Of a stretch of DNA of 64,000 nucleotides, positions 35,794-44,360 are shown one piece after another. Origin of the DNA: Variovorax sp. dw_308 (GTDB lineage: Bacteria; Pseudomonadota; Gammaproteobacteria; Burkholderiales; Burkholderiaceae_C); the NCBI RefSeq assembly GCF_019207085.1, contig NZ_JAATOM010000001.1:248001-312000 (forward strand). Direction: 5' to 3'. How positions within the stretch are numbered: the first letter of the stretch is position 1; every line of letters starts with the position of its first letter. The position numbers and the translations under genes are program-made. A model generated the notes under the pieces. It did not search any database. It worked only from the letters and a program-made list of their open reading frames with translations, and had not been told where the DNA came from.

Positions 35794-36429
35794 TCAGAGG
35801 CCCAGCACGCCCAAGGGGCCGCGACCGCGCCGCACCAGCACCGGCTCGTCGCCCGCGCCCATGGGCGTGAGGTCGACCACGGTGGTGGGCTCGGACGGAC
35901 AGGCGCCTGCGTCGATGACGCCGCCGATCTGCTTCTCGAAGCGCTCGCGGATCTGCTGGGCGTCATTCATGGGCTCGGTCTCGCCTGGCGGGATGAGCGT
36001 GGTGGCGAGCAGCGGCTCGCCATGCAGCGCGAGGAGTTCGCACAGCACGGTGCAGTCGGGCACCCGCAGGCCGATGGTCTTGCGTTGCGGGTGGCTCACG
36101 CGGCGGGGCACTTCCTTGGTGGCTTCCAGCAGGAAGGTGTAGGCACCGGGCGTGGCGGCCTTCAGCAGGCGGTACTGCTTGTTGTCGACCCGCGCGTAGT
36201 TGGCCAGCTCGCTCAGGTCGCGACAGAGCAGGGTGAGATGGTGCTTGTCGTCGACCTGGCGGATGCGGCGCAGCTTGTCGACGGCGTCCTTGTCGTCGAG
36301 GTGGCAGACGAGTGCGTAGCTGGAGTCGGTGGGCACCGCGATGATCTCGCCGCGCGCGAGCAGCACGGCGGCCTGCTTCAGCAGGCGCGGCTGCGGGTTG
36401 TCGGGGTGGACTTCGAAGTACTGGGCCAT
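35794..36429 (-). CDS. yciO: Sua5/YciO/YrdC-family protein (YciO-like)
   Basis: A 211-residue YrdC-fold protein that binds RNA and nucleotides. Segments ILARGEIIAVPTDSSYALVCHL-like (residues about 24-45) and PGAYTFLLEAT are diagnostic. It resembles YciO rather than the essential TsaC: the threonylcarbamoyl-AMP role is therefore uncertain. In enterobacteria yciO also neighbours the PHP nuclease gene, as here with one gene between them. Confidence 0.87.
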   Translation of the reverse strand: MAQYFEVHPDNPQPRLLKQAAVLLARGEIIAVPTDSSYALVCHLDDKDAVDKLRRIRQVDDKHHLTLLCRDLSELANYARVDNKQYRLLKAATPGAYTFLLEATKEVPRRVSHPQRKTIGLRVPDCTVLCELLALHGEPLLATTLIPPGETEPMNDAQQIRERFEKQIGGVIDAGACPSEPTTVVDLTPMGAGDEPVLVRRGRGPLGVLGL

Positions 36430-36459
36430 GGGGGATTCTTGCTCAGGCGCGAGGTGGCT

Positions 36460-37488
36460 TCATGACTCCGCGGGCTCGATCGGAATGCGCCGTTCGCGCA
36501 CGGTGAGCCATGCGCCGGCCGCGCCGCAGGCGGCGATCATGCCCATGCCGATCAGCGAGACATGGTCGGGGATGTGCGAGAACATGACCCAGCCGCCCAG
36601 CATGGCGAAGGCGATCTGCGCGTAGAGGTAGGGCGTGAGCGTGGAGGCCGGCGCGCGCTGGTACGCCAGGATCAGGAAGAAGTGGCCGATGGTGCCGCCT
36701 GCGCCCATCATGAGCAGCAGCGCCCACCATTGCCAGGAGGGCAGCGCGGTCCAGACGAAGGGCAGCGGGACCGATGCGATCAGCGTGCCGACCCAGCCGG
36801 TGTAGAAGTGCATGGTCAGCGGGTTCTCGGTGCGCGCGAGCTTGCTGGTCAGCACCTGGAAGCAGGCGTTGGTCAGCACCAGGCCGATCGGCAGCAGGAT
36901 GGCCCAGCTGAAGGTGCCGCCGCCCGGCCGCAGGATGACCAGCGTGCCGGCGAAGCCGCCCGCGACCAGCGCCCAGCGCAGCGGCGACACATGCTCCTTG
37001 AGCGTGGTGGCGGCCAGCAGCGTGACCGCCAGCGGCGCGATCAGCACGATGGCGGTGAATTCGGCCAGCGGCATGTAGCGCAGGCTCAGGAAGGCGAGCA
37101 CGCTGGTGACCAGCAGCAGTGCACCGCGCAGCACCTGGTAGCCGGGGTGGGCCGTACGCAGCAGCGACGTGCCATGCAGCGGCAACAGCACGGCGGTGGT
37201 GGCGACCGCCTGGAACGCATAGCGGAACCACACGCCCATCAGTACCGGAACGGCGGTGACGGAAATCTTGGTGGCGGTGTCGAGCGTGGCAAAGCAGGCG
37301 ATGGCCAGCAGCACCAGGCCGATGGCCCCGAGGATTCGCTCCGACTCGCGGTCGCGCTCGGGGCTCGAGACGCGTGGGGTGGGTGTTGGCAGGCTGACCA
37401 CTTCGCCCCCGACCTCGCCACCTTCGAACGGCGCAGTGCCCTGGAGCAGCCGCGACGTGGCGGTTGCCGTGCGCTCGGGGGCGCTCAC
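36460..37488 (-). CDS. EamA/DMT-family membrane permease
   Basis: A 342-residue drug/metabolite transporter with ten predicted helices in two EamA repeats; the first begins near residue 55 after a variable cytoplasmic N-terminus of about 50 residues. Substrate unknown; such permeases move amino acids or other small metabolites. The ATG overlaps the rnm stop by 4 nt. Confidence 0.86.
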   Translation of the reverse strand: MSAPERTATATSRLLQGTAPFEGGEVGGEVVSLPTPTPRVSSPERDRESERILGAIGLVLLAIACFATLDTATKISVTAVPVLMGVWFRYAFQAVATTAVLLPLHGTSLLRTAHPGYQVLRGALLLVTSVLAFLSLRYMPLAEFTAIVLIAPLAVTLLAATTLKEHVSPLRWALVAGGFAGTLVILRPGGGTFSWAILLPIGLVLTNACFQVLTSKLARTENPLTMHFYTGWVGTLIASVPLPFVWTALPSWQWWALLLMMGAGGTIGHFFLILAYQRAPASTLTPYLYAQIAFAMLGGWVMFSHIPDHVSLIGMGMIAACGAAGAWLTVRERRIPIEPAES

Positions 37489-38339
37489 TGGATTCGGTCT
37501 TCGAGCAGTTCCCAGACCGGCGTGAGCTTGCCGGGCAGCAGTGGGAGCTTGCCGAGGTCGATGTGACTTTCGTCGGGGCTGTGGAAGTCGCTGCCGCGCG
37601 AGGCCGCGAAGCCGAATTCGAGCGCCTTGTCGGCGTACTCGACGTACTCGGCCGCCGTGTGGCTGCCGGTGACGACCTCGACCGCCTGGCCGCCGTGCGT
37701 CTTGAATTCGAGGAACAGCGCGTATTCCTCGTTGGCGGTGAACTTGTAGCGGCCGGGATGCGCGATGACGGCGACGCCCTTGGCGGCGGTGATCCAGTGC
37801 ACCGCATCTTTCAGGCTAGCCCAGCGGTGCGGCACGTAGCCGGGCTTGCCCTCGGTGAGGAACTTGCGGAACACCTCGTGCGTGTCCTTGCAGTGGCCGC
37901 TCTCGACCAGGAAGCGCGCAAAGTGGGTACGCGAGATCAGTTCCGGGTTGCCGACGAACTTCAGCGCGCCGTCGTATGCCCCATGGATGCCGACCTTGGC
38001 CAGGCCCTCCGACATTTCCTGCGCCCGCACGCCGCGGCCGCCGCGCGTCGCGACCAGGCCCTTCTTCATGCCTTCGTCGTCGGGGTCGAAGCCCAGGCCG
38101 ACGATGTGCACGGTTTCATTCGCGAAGGTGACGGAGATCTCGGTGCCGGTGAGGTACTTCATGCCGTTGGCATGGGCCGCGGCGGCGGCGCGGTGCTGGC
38201 CGCCGATCTCGTCATGGTCCGTCAGGGCCCAGAGTTCGACACCGTTGGCCGCGGCGCGCTCGGCAAGCGCTTCGGGGGTCAGGGTGCCGTCGGATACCAC
38301 GGAGTGGCAGTGAAGATCGGCGTTGAGGATGGAGGGCAC
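37485..38339 (-). CDS. rnm: PHP-domain 5'-3' exoribonuclease / nucleotide phosphatase (RNase AM type)
   Basis: A 284-residue PHP-fold phosphoesterase. Metal ligands lie in ADLHCHSVVSDG (H10, H12, D17), LTDHDEIGG, GTEIS, IAHPGRY and GSDFH. Relatives (E. coli RNase AM, formerly YciV/TrpH) trim RNA 5' ends and hydrolyse 3',5'-nucleotides. It is the first gene of a five-gene operon reading rnm, EamA permease, yciO, M50 protease and trpS. Confidence 0.88.
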   Translation of the reverse strand: MPSILNADLHCHSVVSDGTLTPEALAERAAANGVELWALTDHDEIGGQHRAAAAAHANGMKYLTGTEISVTFANETVHIVGLGFDPDDEGMKKGLVATRGGRGVRAQEMSEGLAKVGIHGAYDGALKFVGNPELISRTHFARFLVESGHCKDTHEVFRKFLTEGKPGYVPHRWASLKDAVHWITAAKGVAVIAHPGRYKFTANEEYALFLEFKTHGGQAVEVVTGSHTAAEYVEYADKALEFGFAASRGSDFHSPDESHIDLGKLPLLPGKLTPVWELLEDRIQ

Positions 38340-38397
38340 GCCTCGATTCTATTTCGGATCGAATGAGCGTGCAGGGCGCATGGCCGCTATTCCAAAC

Positions 38398-38414
38398 GCT
38401 ATGAAAAATATAGC
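38398..38414. repeat. Short palindrome GCTAT-N7-ATAGC
   Basis: GCTATGAAAAATATAGC in the 100-bp gap between rnm and the CorA-type gene. Similar short GCTAT/ATAGC palindromes are common in Comamonadaceae intergenic regions from general knowledge; only this copy was noted here. Confidence 0.4.
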
Positions 38415-38439
38415 AACGAAGGGCCGTGCACTGGTGTTT

Positions 38440-39471
38440 TCAGCGTTTCTTGCGCAGCGCCAGCCAGGCCGCGAGGCCGGTGAAGGTGGCGATGATGGCC
38501 ACCACGATCCAGAAGCCCTGCTTGTGTTCGGCCAGCGGCACGCCGCCGACGTTCATGCCGAGCAGGCCGGCGACGATGTTGATCGGCAGTGCCAGCACGG
38601 TGACCACGGTCAGCACGAACAGGCTGCGGTTGTTGTCCTCGTTGACGTTGGCGGCGATCTCCTCCTGCAGCAGCTTGATGCGCTCCTGCAGCGCCTGCAT
38701 GTCGTGCAGCACCAGCGAGAACTCCTCGGTGGCGCTGCGCAGTTCGTCGGCGTCGGCATGGGCCATCCAGCGGGGCGGGCGCTGCAGCAGGCGGAACAGC
38801 GCCGCCGGCTCGGGTGCGAGCAGCCGCTGCAGCCGCACCAGCAGGCGGCGTTGCGCGCCGAGGCGCACGCGCTTGTGTTCGAGGCGGCCGGCGAGTTGCT
38901 TGTCTTCGATCTCGTCGATGCGCGTGGTGACGTCGCGCACGATGTTCATCAGCACCTCGGCCTGGGTGCGCAGCAGGTGCTCGAGCAGTTCGGTGCTGCT
39001 GCGCGGGGCGTCGCCCGCCTTGACCGCCGTGCGCAGCGCGTCGACGGAGCGCAGGGGCTTGGTGCGCGCGGTGACCACGAGGCGCGGGCCGACGCTGATC
39101 CACAGGGTCGAGATGTCCGAGGGCTCGAAGCCGAACTCGAAATGCACGTCGTTGATGACGGCGACCAGCGCATCGTCGGCGCGCTCGATGCGGGTTGAAT
39201 GCAGGCCGTCGCGCAGCGCTTCGTAGAAGGTGTCGGGCAGGGCTGCATGGCGGATGAGCCAGCGCTCGGCCTGGGCGTGGCTCAGGTTGAAGTGCAGCCA
39301 GAGGTAGGCGCCGGTTGGAGCCTGCGCCGCGGCGCCGAGCCACTGCGCGGCCTGCGCCGAGTCGAGCTCGCGCGAGGGCTCGGCCGCAGCCGGGTCGAAC
39401 AGGTAGCCGCAGATCAGGCCGGCTTCGTCGCCGCCGTAGTTGGCGGCGGCGAGTTCATGGAACAAGGGCAA
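38440..39471 (-). CDS. zntB: CorA/ZntB-family divalent cation transporter
   Basis: A 343-residue CorA-superfamily channel protein: a large cytoplasmic N-terminal funnel, then two C-terminal helices with the signature GMNVGGVP between them. The residues after GMN (VGGVPLAEHKQGFW) are of the ZntB kind, so zinc transport is more likely than magnesium, though this is not certain. The stop of pit lies 3 bp upstream, so both may be expressed from the pit promoter. Confidence 0.85.
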   Translation of the reverse strand: MPLFHELAAANYGGDEAGLICGYLFDPAAAEPSRELDSAQAAQWLGAAAQAPTGAYLWLHFNLSHAQAERWLIRHAALPDTFYEALRDGLHSTRIERADDALVAVINDVHFEFGFEPSDISTLWISVGPRLVVTARTKPLRSVDALRTAVKAGDAPRSSTELLEHLLRTQAEVLMNIVRDVTTRIDEIEDKQLAGRLEHKRVRLGAQRRLLVRLQRLLAPEPAALFRLLQRPPRWMAHADADELRSATEEFSLVLHDMQALQERIKLLQEEIAANVNEDNNRSLFVLTVVTVLALPINIVAGLLGMNVGGVPLAEHKQGFWIVVAIIATFTGLAAWLALRKKR

Positions 39472-39474
39472 GGA

Positions 39475-41106
39475 TCAGAACAACTTGGTGAACAGCCAGT
39501 ACAGCGAGCCCGACAGCAGCATCGCCACCGGCAGCGTCAGCACCCAGGCCATGGCGAGGCTGCGCAAGGTGCCCCATTGCAGGCCGGAGCGATTGGCCGC
39601 CATCGTGCCCGCGACGCCCGAGGAGAGCACGTGCGTGGTCGACACCGGCAGGCCGTAGATGTCCGCCGCGCCGATCGTCAGCATCGCGACCAGTTCCGCC
39701 GAGGCGCCTTGCGCGTAGGTGAGATGCGTCTTGCCGATCTTCTCGCCGACGGTGACGACGATGCGCTTCCAGCCGATCATGGTGCCCAGGCCCAGCGCGA
39801 TCGCGACCGCCACCTTCACCCACAGCGGGATGAAGCGGGTCGCGTCGTCGAGTTCCTGGCGGTAGGCGGTCAGGGCGGCCCTGGCGTCGCCCTCGAACTT
39901 CACGGCGCCGGACTTGTCCAGCAGGCGGATCGATTCGGAGCTGAGGTACATGTCGTTGCGCACGTTGGCCACGGCGCTGGCCGGCAACTGGGCCAGCGAG
40001 CCGTTCTCGCGCACCTGGGCGGCGATGCTGCCGGTGAGCTGGGAGATGGCGGGCACCACGGTCGGGCCGTATTCGCGGGTGCGCAGGTAGGTCGACAGCG
40101 TCTCGCGTGCGGCGGGCACGCCGGCGGCCGGCAGCGACGTGGGAACGGTGCGGTTCATTGCACCTTGCGCCAGTTCGGCCACGGCCACGAACTGCACGGT
40201 CTTGTCGGCCGGCATTGCGCGGTTCAGCGCATAGGCCATCGGCACGGTGCCGACCAGGATCAGCATGATCAGGCCCATGCCCTTCTGGCCGTCGTTGGAG
40301 CCGTGGGCGAAGGAGACGCCGGTGCAGGTCAGCACCAGCAGGCCGCGGATCCACCACGGCGGCGGCGCGTTGCCGCGCGGCTCCTCGTAGAGCGCGCGGT
40401 TCTTGACGAAGGCGCGCAGCGCCAGCAGCAGCAGGGCGGCACAGCCGAAGCCGACCAGCGGCGACAGCAGCAGCGAATAGCCGACCTTGGTGGCCTGCGA
40501 CCAGTCGACACCGCTGGTGCCGTCGCGGCCGTGCATCAGCGCGTTGGCGATGCCGACGCCGATGATGGAGCCGATCAGCGTGTGCGACGACGACGCCGGC
40601 AGGCCGAGCCACCAGGTGCCGAGGTTCCAGATGATCGCGGCGATCAGCAGCGCGAACACCATCGCGAAGCCGGCGCTGGAGCCGACCTGCAGGATCAGTT
40701 CCACCGGCAGCAGCGAGATGATGCCGAAGGCCACCGCGCCGCTCGACACCAGCACGCCCAGGAAGTTGAAGAAGCCCGACCAAACGACCGCGAAATTGGG
40801 GGGCAACGAGTGGGTGTAGATCACGGTGGCGACCGCGTTGGCCGTGTCGTGGAAGCCATTGACGAATTCGAAGCCCAGCGCGATGAGCAACGCCACGCCC
40901 AGCAGCAGGTAAGGCACCCAGGTCGTCATCGGCGCGCCGGAGGCGCTCACGTCCTCGACCAGGCTCCATGCCGTGTAGAGCAGCCCGGCGGCCAGCAGGC
41001 CGACGAACACGACCAAGGTCACCGGGCTGGGCCTGGTGTCGAGCGAGAGGCGCGCTGTCGCGGGCGGGTGGATCGAAAGCGGGGCGTTGTCGGCGAGCGA
41101 AGCCAT
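39475..41106 (-). CDS. pit: Inorganic phosphate transporter, Pit family
   Basis: A 543-residue low-affinity phosphate permease. Both Pit signatures are present: FVNGFHDTANAVAT near residue 90 and HGSNDGQKGMG near 280. About ten membrane helices flank a hydrophilic central loop of roughly 140 residues. A site resembling a Pho box lies about 45 bp upstream on the minus strand. The ATG chosen follows an AGGGAAA ribosome site; an earlier in-frame ATG lies close to the operator. It is divergent from the polyphosphate kinase gene. Confidence 0.92.
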   Translation of the reverse strand: MASLADNAPLSIHPPATARLSLDTRPSPVTLVVFVGLLAAGLLYTAWSLVEDVSASGAPMTTWVPYLLLGVALLIALGFEFVNGFHDTANAVATVIYTHSLPPNFAVVWSGFFNFLGVLVSSGAVAFGIISLLPVELILQVGSSAGFAMVFALLIAAIIWNLGTWWLGLPASSSHTLIGSIIGVGIANALMHGRDGTSGVDWSQATKVGYSLLLSPLVGFGCAALLLLALRAFVKNRALYEEPRGNAPPPWWIRGLLVLTCTGVSFAHGSNDGQKGMGLIMLILVGTVPMAYALNRAMPADKTVQFVAVAELAQGAMNRTVPTSLPAAGVPAARETLSTYLRTREYGPTVVPAISQLTGSIAAQVRENGSLAQLPASAVANVRNDMYLSSESIRLLDKSGAVKFEGDARAALTAYRQELDDATRFIPLWVKVAVAIALGLGTMIGWKRIVVTVGEKIGKTHLTYAQGASAELVAMLTIGAADIYGLPVSTTHVLSSGVAGTMAANRSGLQWGTLRSLAMAWVLTLPVAMLLSGSLYWLFTKLF

Positions 41107-41150
41107 GGCGGTTTCCCTGAAAAAAGTTGTGGGCATCGTCTCGCCGCTGC

Positions 41151-41168
41151 ATGACAGTGGTGTGACGG
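41151..41168 (-). promoter_or_regulatory. Pho-box-like site facing pit
   Basis: On the minus strand: CCGTCAC-ACCA-CTGTCAT. Two 7-bp half-sites in the 11-bp periodicity of the PhoB consensus (CTGTCAT repeats). The second half-site is a perfect match. Ends 45 bp before the pit ATG. Confidence 0.6.
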
Positions 41169-41187
41169 CCGGCGATCGCGGCCTTGT

Positions 41188-41205
41188 CTGTCACGGATCA
41201 GTCAT
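41188..41205 (+). promoter_or_regulatory. Pho-box-like site facing ppk2
   Basis: CTGTCAC-GGAT-CAGTCAT: two 7-bp half-sites with a 4-bp spacer, each one base from CTGTCAT, on the coding strand of the polyphosphate kinase gene, 50 bp before its ATG. Only 19 bp separate it from the opposite-facing site. Confidence 0.58.
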
Positions 41206-41255
41206 GGGGCGGCGTCAGCATCGGGAGTTCGCCGCTTTTCCCGGAGGAACCTGCC

Positions 41256-42176
41256 ATGACGACGATGCCCGCCACACTGCAAGACCACGACGCCCTGATG
41301 GATCGCATCGCGCGCGACCTGATCGACAGCTATGACGAAGAGCTGGAACTGGAGATCGAGGACCGCGAGATCGACGCGGACGGCGCGCCCGTCGGCGCCG
41401 ACAAGGCCGCGCGCCAGCACTACTTCAAGGAGCTGTTCCGGCTGCAGGGCGAACTGGTGAAGCTGCAGGACTGGGTCCAGCACACCCGGCAGAAGGTGGT
41501 GATCCTGTTCGAGGGGCGCGACGCGGCCGGCAAGGGCGGCGTGATCAAGCGCATCACGCAGCGCCTCAATCCGCGCGTGGCCCGCGTCGCGGCACTGCCT
41601 GCGCCGAACGACCGCGAGCGCACGCAGTGGTACTTCCAGCGCTACGTGACGCACCTGCCGGCCGCCGGCGAGATGGTGCTGTTCGACCGCAGCTGGTACA
41701 ACCGCGCCGGCGTGGAGCGCGTGATGGGCTTCTGCTCCGACGCCGAGTACGAGGAGTTCTTCCGCTCGGTGCCGGAGTTCGAGCGCATGCTGGTGCGCTC
41801 TGGCATCAAGGTGATCAAGTACTGGTTCTCCATCACCGACGAAGAACAGCACATGCGTTTCCTCGGCCGCATCCACGATCCGCTCAAGCAGTGGAAGCTG
41901 AGCCCGATGGACCTGGAAAGCCGCCGCCGCTGGGAGGAATACACCAAGGCGAAGGAGATCATGCTGGAGCGCACGCACATCCCCGAGGCGCCGTGGTGGG
42001 TGGTGCAGGCGGTCGACAAGAAGGCCGCGCGGCTCAACTGCATCACGCACCTGCTGGGGCAGTTTCCGTACGAGGAAGTGCCGCATGCGCCGGTGGTGCT
42101 CCCGCCGCGGGTGCGCAATGCGGACTACCTGCGCCAGCCGGTGCCGGCGGACATGTACGTGCCGGACATCTATTGA
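41256..42176 (+). CDS. ppk2: Polyphosphate kinase 2
   Basis: A 306-residue class I PPK2, which phosphorylates nucleoside diphosphates with polyphosphate (or runs in reverse). Walker A is GRDAAGKGG (87-95), the Walker B/lid region is VLFDRSWYNRAGVERVMG, and the lid arginines follow in DLESRRRWEEY. An optimal ribosome site (GGAGGA) sits 8 bp before the ATG, which decides the start. The head-to-head arrangement with a phosphate permease and the paired Pho-like sites suggest control by phosphate starvation. Confidence 0.92.
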   Translation: MTTMPATLQDHDALMDRIARDLIDSYDEELELEIEDREIDADGAPVGADKAARQHYFKELFRLQGELVKLQDWVQHTRQKVVILFEGRDAAGKGGVIKRITQRLNPRVARVAALPAPNDRERTQWYFQRYVTHLPAAGEMVLFDRSWYNRAGVERVMGFCSDAEYEEFFRSVPEFERMLVRSGIKVIKYWFSITDEEQHMRFLGRIHDPLKQWKLSPMDLESRRRWEEYTKAKEIMLERTHIPEAPWWVVQAVDKKAARLNCITHLLGQFPYEEVPHAPVVLPPRVRNADYLRQPVPADMYVPDIY

Positions 42177-42285
42177 GCGACCCGGCACCACGAAATCGAC
42201 GGCACGCGCCCGGGCACCGGGACCCACGTGCTATTGGAACCATAGCGGAACCGCGCTGAGGCGCGGAAGCTGCTACGGTTGGCAT

Positions 42286-43344
42286 GTGGCACGTCGATCT
42301 TCTTCCTCCACGCTCACGCGTGCGTATCAGCGCAACCTGAAGGCGCTCACCAAGGTTGCGGTGGGCACCAGCAAGCGCCTGGCGAAGCAGGTGGGCAAGC
42401 AAGTGGCGCGCGCGGCCGCGCAGCAGCGCAAGCCGCCGCCCGGCAACGGAGACTGGCTCACCGGCATGGCGATGGGGCCGGGCGGCACGCGCGGCTACCA
42501 CCTGTTCAGGCCGCACGTCGAACTCGCCGCTGGTGAAAAGATGCCGCTGATGGTGATGCTGCACGGCTGCGGCCAGACCGGCCGCGACTTTGCCGCAAGC
42601 ACCCGCATGAACCGCATCGCCGCACGCGAAGGCTTCATGGTTCTCTACCCCGAGCAGGACAGGCTGCACCATCCGCAGGGCTGCTGGAACTGGTATGACA
42701 CGCGCTCCGGCCATGCGGACCGCGAGGCCGCGACCTTGATGACGGCGGTGGACCAGGTCAGCCTGCTTTACCCGATCGACCGCGAACGCGTGGCGGTGGC
42801 GGGGCTCTCGGCCGGCGCGGGCATGGCGGCGCTGCTGGCCACGCGGTATCCGACGCGCTTCAAGGCGGTGGCCATGCATTCGGGCGTGGCGCCGGGTGCG
42901 GCGCGGTCGAGCGCGACGGCCATCGGCGCGATGAGCGGCCGGCGCGTGCCGCTGGTGCCGGCCGTGGCCGTGGGCAAGGCCTTCGGCGCGGCGGTGGTCG
43001 GCGCCAGCCTGCCGCCGATGCTGGTGCTGCACGGGGACCGCGATGCGGTCGTTGCGGCCAGCAACGCCACGAACGCGGCAGCGGTTTGGGCGACTGCTTG
43101 CGGCGCGCGCCCCGCCGCCGAGCGGTTGTTGCAGCGGGGCAAGCGCTATCCCGCGCGGGTCACGGACTTCAGGCGCAGCGGGCGCGTCTGCGTCACGCTG
43201 TACCAGGTCGAGTCGCTGGGGCATGCCTGGAGTGGCGGCGCGTCGCGGCTGGCGTTCAGCGATGCGGGCGGGCCGGATGCGTCGAAGCTGGTGTGGGCGT
43301 TCGTGGCGCGGGCGTTCCGGATGCTCCCGCCTTCAAAGTCCTGA
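42286..43344 (+). CDS. PHB-depolymerase-family esterase
   Basis: A 352-residue alpha/beta hydrolase of the polyhydroxybutyrate depolymerase (LpqC-like) family. The oxyanion motif is MLHGCGQTG, the lipase box is GLSAGAG (S175), the acid lies in HGDRDAVV and the histidine in SLGHAWSGG. No signal peptide: the N-terminus is lysine- and arginine-rich (about residues 10-50), which suggests granule or nucleic-acid contact in the cytoplasm. The GTG start is inferred from the first residues with plausible coding character; no ATG fits. Confidence 0.8.
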   Translation: MARRSSSSTLTRAYQRNLKALTKVAVGTSKRLAKQVGKQVARAAAQQRKPPPGNGDWLTGMAMGPGGTRGYHLFRPHVELAAGEKMPLMVMLHGCGQTGRDFAASTRMNRIAAREGFMVLYPEQDRLHHPQGCWNWYDTRSGHADREAATLMTAVDQVSLLYPIDRERVAVAGLSAGAGMAALLATRYPTRFKAVAMHSGVAPGAARSSATAIGAMSGRRVPLVPAVAVGKAFGAAVVGASLPPMLVLHGDRDAVVAASNATNAAAVWATACGARPAAERLLQRGKRYPARVTDFRRSGRVCVTLYQVESLGHAWSGGASRLAFSDAGGPDASKLVWAFVARAFRMLPPSKS

Positions 43345-43372
43345 TTTGGGGCTTGCTTGCCTGTATCGAGAC

Positions 43373-44209
43373 TCAGGCACCCACAGGCTTCGAGATTCGC
43401 AGCGCGACCTTGAGGTCGTACTCCATCAGGAAAATTCCCGTTGCAACAGAAGCCGCGTAACGGAGCTTGTCCGAGATCTCGGCAGCGATGACCACTCCGT
43501 AGACGGCGTGATCACCGGCAAGCCGGTGTCTGACCCACCCCATATAGCGAAGCGTCTGGCCGAGTGCTGCATCCGGTCCACGGCCAAGCTTCAATTCAAG
43601 TACATAGAACGCGCCGTCATCGCCGCGTGCGAGGATATCTACGACCCCGACTTCGGTTCGGTACTCCACCCCTGGAACGCCAGATTCATCGACGAAGAGA
43701 GTGAGCCGGGAGGGCAGATCGGGGACGGTCGCGAGGTTTTGCGCGAGATAGTCACGAAGGTGAGCTTCAAGGGCAAATCGGCCGCCGCCGTCAGCCGAAG
43801 ATTCCGTCGCTGGCGCGTCCACCGGCGCGACCACTTGTTCGGCGCGCCCAGCAGCCGGGACGTCTGTGGCTTGCCGCACGCTCCGTGTGCCGCTTGCGTC
43901 CTGTGCAATTTCCCAAACCCCGTGAATCTTGGGGTCGTAAAGCTCATACGAGCCATCTGCCCGGCGAAAGAGCTTGTCGTACTTGTTCCCAGCGTCGGTT
44001 CGCCTCGGCAGCTTGCCACCGCTGTAGTGGACGCGCGTGTTTGCATTCACCGTGAGCAGCGTCGTGTCGGGCCGCACATTGATGACATTCCGGTCTGGAA
44101 AGTTCTCGCGAAAGTAAGCCTCGAGTTCGGGGACGGTCGCTCGTCCCCCAAGAGCTTCGATGGCCTGCAGCACGAGTTGCCAATTTGGTAGCGATGGGTC
44201 GTAAGTCAT
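43373..44209 (-). CDS. PD-(D/E)xK nuclease with N-terminal winged-helix-like domain
   Basis: A 278-residue protein. Residues 1-105 resemble a winged-helix DNA-binding module (WQLVLQAIEALGGRATVPEL, with KYDKLFRRADGSYELYDP). Residues about 145-275 hold a NucS/DUF91-like nuclease core: E186, D191 (VVDILA), E205-x-K207 (LELK) and Q218 (GQTLRYMGW), the ordered catalytic set of that fold. GC is lower than in both neighbours, and no methylase or partner gene is adjacent. It could be an orphan restriction-like or repair endonuclease. The ATG at MTYDPSL is preferred to a longer reading. Confidence 0.72.
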   Translation of the reverse strand: MTYDPSLPNWQLVLQAIEALGGRATVPELEAYFRENFPDRNVINVRPDTTLLTVNANTRVHYSGGKLPRRTDAGNKYDKLFRRADGSYELYDPKIHGVWEIAQDASGTRSVRQATDVPAAGRAEQVVAPVDAPATESSADGGGRFALEAHLRDYLAQNLATVPDLPSRLTLFVDESGVPGVEYRTEVGVVDILARGDDGAFYVLELKLGRGPDAALGQTLRYMGWVRHRLAGDHAVYGVVIAAEISDKLRYAASVATGIFLMEYDLKVALRISKPVGA

Positions 44210-44360
44210 GTGGGGCAGGAGGAAACGGGTGCGGCATGCTACGCGAGCCGCCCTGTACGCCACCCGGCGTATTTCTGGCAACCCATGTCATCCGCAAACT
44301 CCGTCCATCGTCAGCAAAGCGCTGGCGAAAAAACTCAACCACCACCGGAGAAGGATGCTC

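Noticed and set aside
39199..41154. 651-codon plus-strand frame opposite pit and zntB
   Set aside because: Low-complexity Arg/Gln/His-rich shadow; the Pit signatures are on the other strand.
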